Part shown: piece by piece, positions 4,687 through 5,175 of the stretch | How positions within the stretch are numbered: the stretch's first letter is position 1 | Layout: every line of letters begins with the position of its first letter | DNA from: Oscillibacter sp. | GTDB taxonomy: Bacteria > Bacillota > Clostridia > Oscillospirales > Oscillospiraceae | Direction: 5' to 3' | Assembly: GCA_014799855.1 (NCBI GenBank) | Contig: JAAVHG010000144.1 | Span: forward strand, 1-5,175 | Length of the DNA stretch: 5,175 bases | Notes under the pieces: model-generated | Told to the model about the DNA's origin: nothing | The model's database searches: none | What the model saw: only the letters and a program-made list of their open reading frames with translations | Translations under genes and position numbers: made by a program

Positions 4687-5049
4687 GTGCCTTGCATGGC
4701 GTCCTTTTATCAGGACTGGAAAGACGGGGAAATCACCCAGCAGGAATACCGGGATATGAAAGCCGATTATGAGCGGCAGGCCGCTGACCTCTCGGATGTG
4801 CTGGCCCGGCTGACGGCTGAACGTGCGGAGCTGGCAAACGGCGTTGACAGGGAACACCCCGCGCTGGTAGCCTTTGCAAAGTATCAGAGCATCGAAACGC
4901 TGACCCGTGAAATCCTCACGGACTTGGTAGACCACATCAAGGTTTACGAAAACGGCAATATCAGCGTTCACTTCAAATTCGCGGACGAGTTCCGTAAGAT
5001 TGCCGAGTACATTGAAATCAACGCCACCGATACCGCCGAGGCGGGCTGA
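4687..5049 (+). pseudogene. C-terminal remnant of a large serine recombinase (DUF4368 region)
   Basis: About 120 residues that match, by recognition, the tail of large serine site-specific recombinases of clostridial integrative elements (TnpX-like). A YQDWKDGEITQQEYRDMKADY segment and a charged, helical stretch (about residues 15-50) come first. The DUF4368-type end, LANGVDREHP, YQSIETLTREILTDLVDHI and VYENGNISVHFKFADEFRK, follows and finishes at TGA (5047-5049). The catalytic N-terminal resolvase domain with its serine, the recombinase domain and the zinc ribbon are all missing. A GTG at 4687 and an ATG at 4696 are in frame but lack a ribosome binding site. The frame is open back into the insertion sequence, and homology seems to start at about 4690. 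The ~40 bases between the IS and this point are unexplained, so the 5' part was probably lost by a deletion separate from the IS insertion. Confidence 0.88.
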
Positions 5050-5101
5050 GCCCCGCCAAAGCAAAAACCCTTTTGACAGTGTGTTTTCCTAATAGGAGCT
5101 A

Positions 5102-5175
5102 GGCCCTGTTTGAAAAATAGGGAAATATGGACTAAAGCAACAAAATAGCAATGGAGGCCAAGTAGACAAAGGCGA
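5102..5175 (-). mobile_element. Edge of a second insertion sequence (IS5-like, partial)
   Basis: From about 5102 the sequence GGCCCTGTTTGAAAAATAGGG looks like an IS terminus, preceded by CTAG (5099-5102). The start of a minus-strand frame resembling a transposase C-terminus lies 30 bases inside it. The element would run past the right end of the window. Terminal sequences of this style occur in the IS5 family, but only one end is visible and the boundary is uncertain by a few bases. Confidence 0.4.
5132..5175 (-). CDS. C-terminus of a putative IS5-family transposase (partial)
   Basis: The minus strand entering from the right edge reads AFVYLASIAILLL and stops at TAG (5134-5132). IS5-family transposases commonly end in a similar hydrophobic 'AFVYLASIxIWL' tail, which is the only basis for the call. 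Thirteen codons are too few to be sure. The position just inside a candidate IS end agrees with it. Confidence 0.4.
   Translation of the reverse strand, partial: AFVYLASIAILLL

Noticed and set aside
5040..5057. GGCGGG/CCCGCC hairpin over the recombinase stop codon as a terminator
   Set aside because: Six base pairs with no T tract after it (AAAGCAAAAA follows), so it does not meet the form of an intrinsic terminator.
4651..5064. Minus-strand open frame of 137 codons
   Set aside because: Antisense to the recombinase tail, whose plus-strand translation is a clear family match.
5073..5095. TTGACA with a downstream TAATAG as a promoter after the recombinase
   Set aside because: The spacer is only 11 bases; no -10 box lies at 16-18 bases.

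Overview
The window looks like chromosomal DNA from a gut Bacillota of the Clostridia class. GC-rich codon use, a T-box-controlled pheS and a mobile-element remnant ending in a DUF4368-type recombinase tail would suit the Oscillospiraceae (Flavonifractor, Lawsonibacter, Oscillibacter and relatives). That placement is inferred from sequence style and was not tested by any search.

Layout. Positions 1-263 hold no gene, only GC-rich sequence with short inverted repeats, including a near-perfect 16-bp hairpin at 31-67. Positions 264-1605 (minus strand) are a complete pheS transcription unit: promoter, roughly 250-nt tRNA-sensing T-box leader with its terminator, ribosome binding site and the gene for the phenylalanyl-tRNA synthetase alpha subunit. 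No pheT starts in the 263 bases that follow it. Positions 1600-1701 contain a doubtful 33-residue ORF.

Positions 1714-2406 (plus strand) carry a compact two-gene unit, less GC-rich than pheS. A consensus promoter, whose -35 box sits in a small inverted repeat, drives a four-helix membrane protein and a 67-residue Xre-type repressor, one base apart. This is the common small 'membrane protein plus HTH regulator' arrangement and is probably autoregulated.

Positions 2498-5049 (plus strand) are the wreck of an integrative element or phage. Three or four small, closely packed accessory genes come first: one with a frameshift, one with a nonsense codon in a zinc-knuckle motif, one open, and one doubtful fragment. 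They are followed by a complete 1,498-bp IS1182-family insertion sequence (20-bp terminal repeats, probable 5-bp target duplication ATTTT). Beyond it lies only the C-terminal end of a large serine recombinase (DUF4368 region). The catalytic part of the recombinase is gone, so the element can no longer move by its own enzyme. The last ~75 bases look like the edge of a second insertion sequence, with the C-terminus of a transposase entering on the minus strand.

I found no convincing undescribed defence or regulatory system. The points most worth checking are the membrane protein/HTH pair with its operator-like repeat, the 33-residue ORF overlapping the pheS promoter, the hairpin-rich spacer after pheS, and the decay pattern of the mobile-element remnant.
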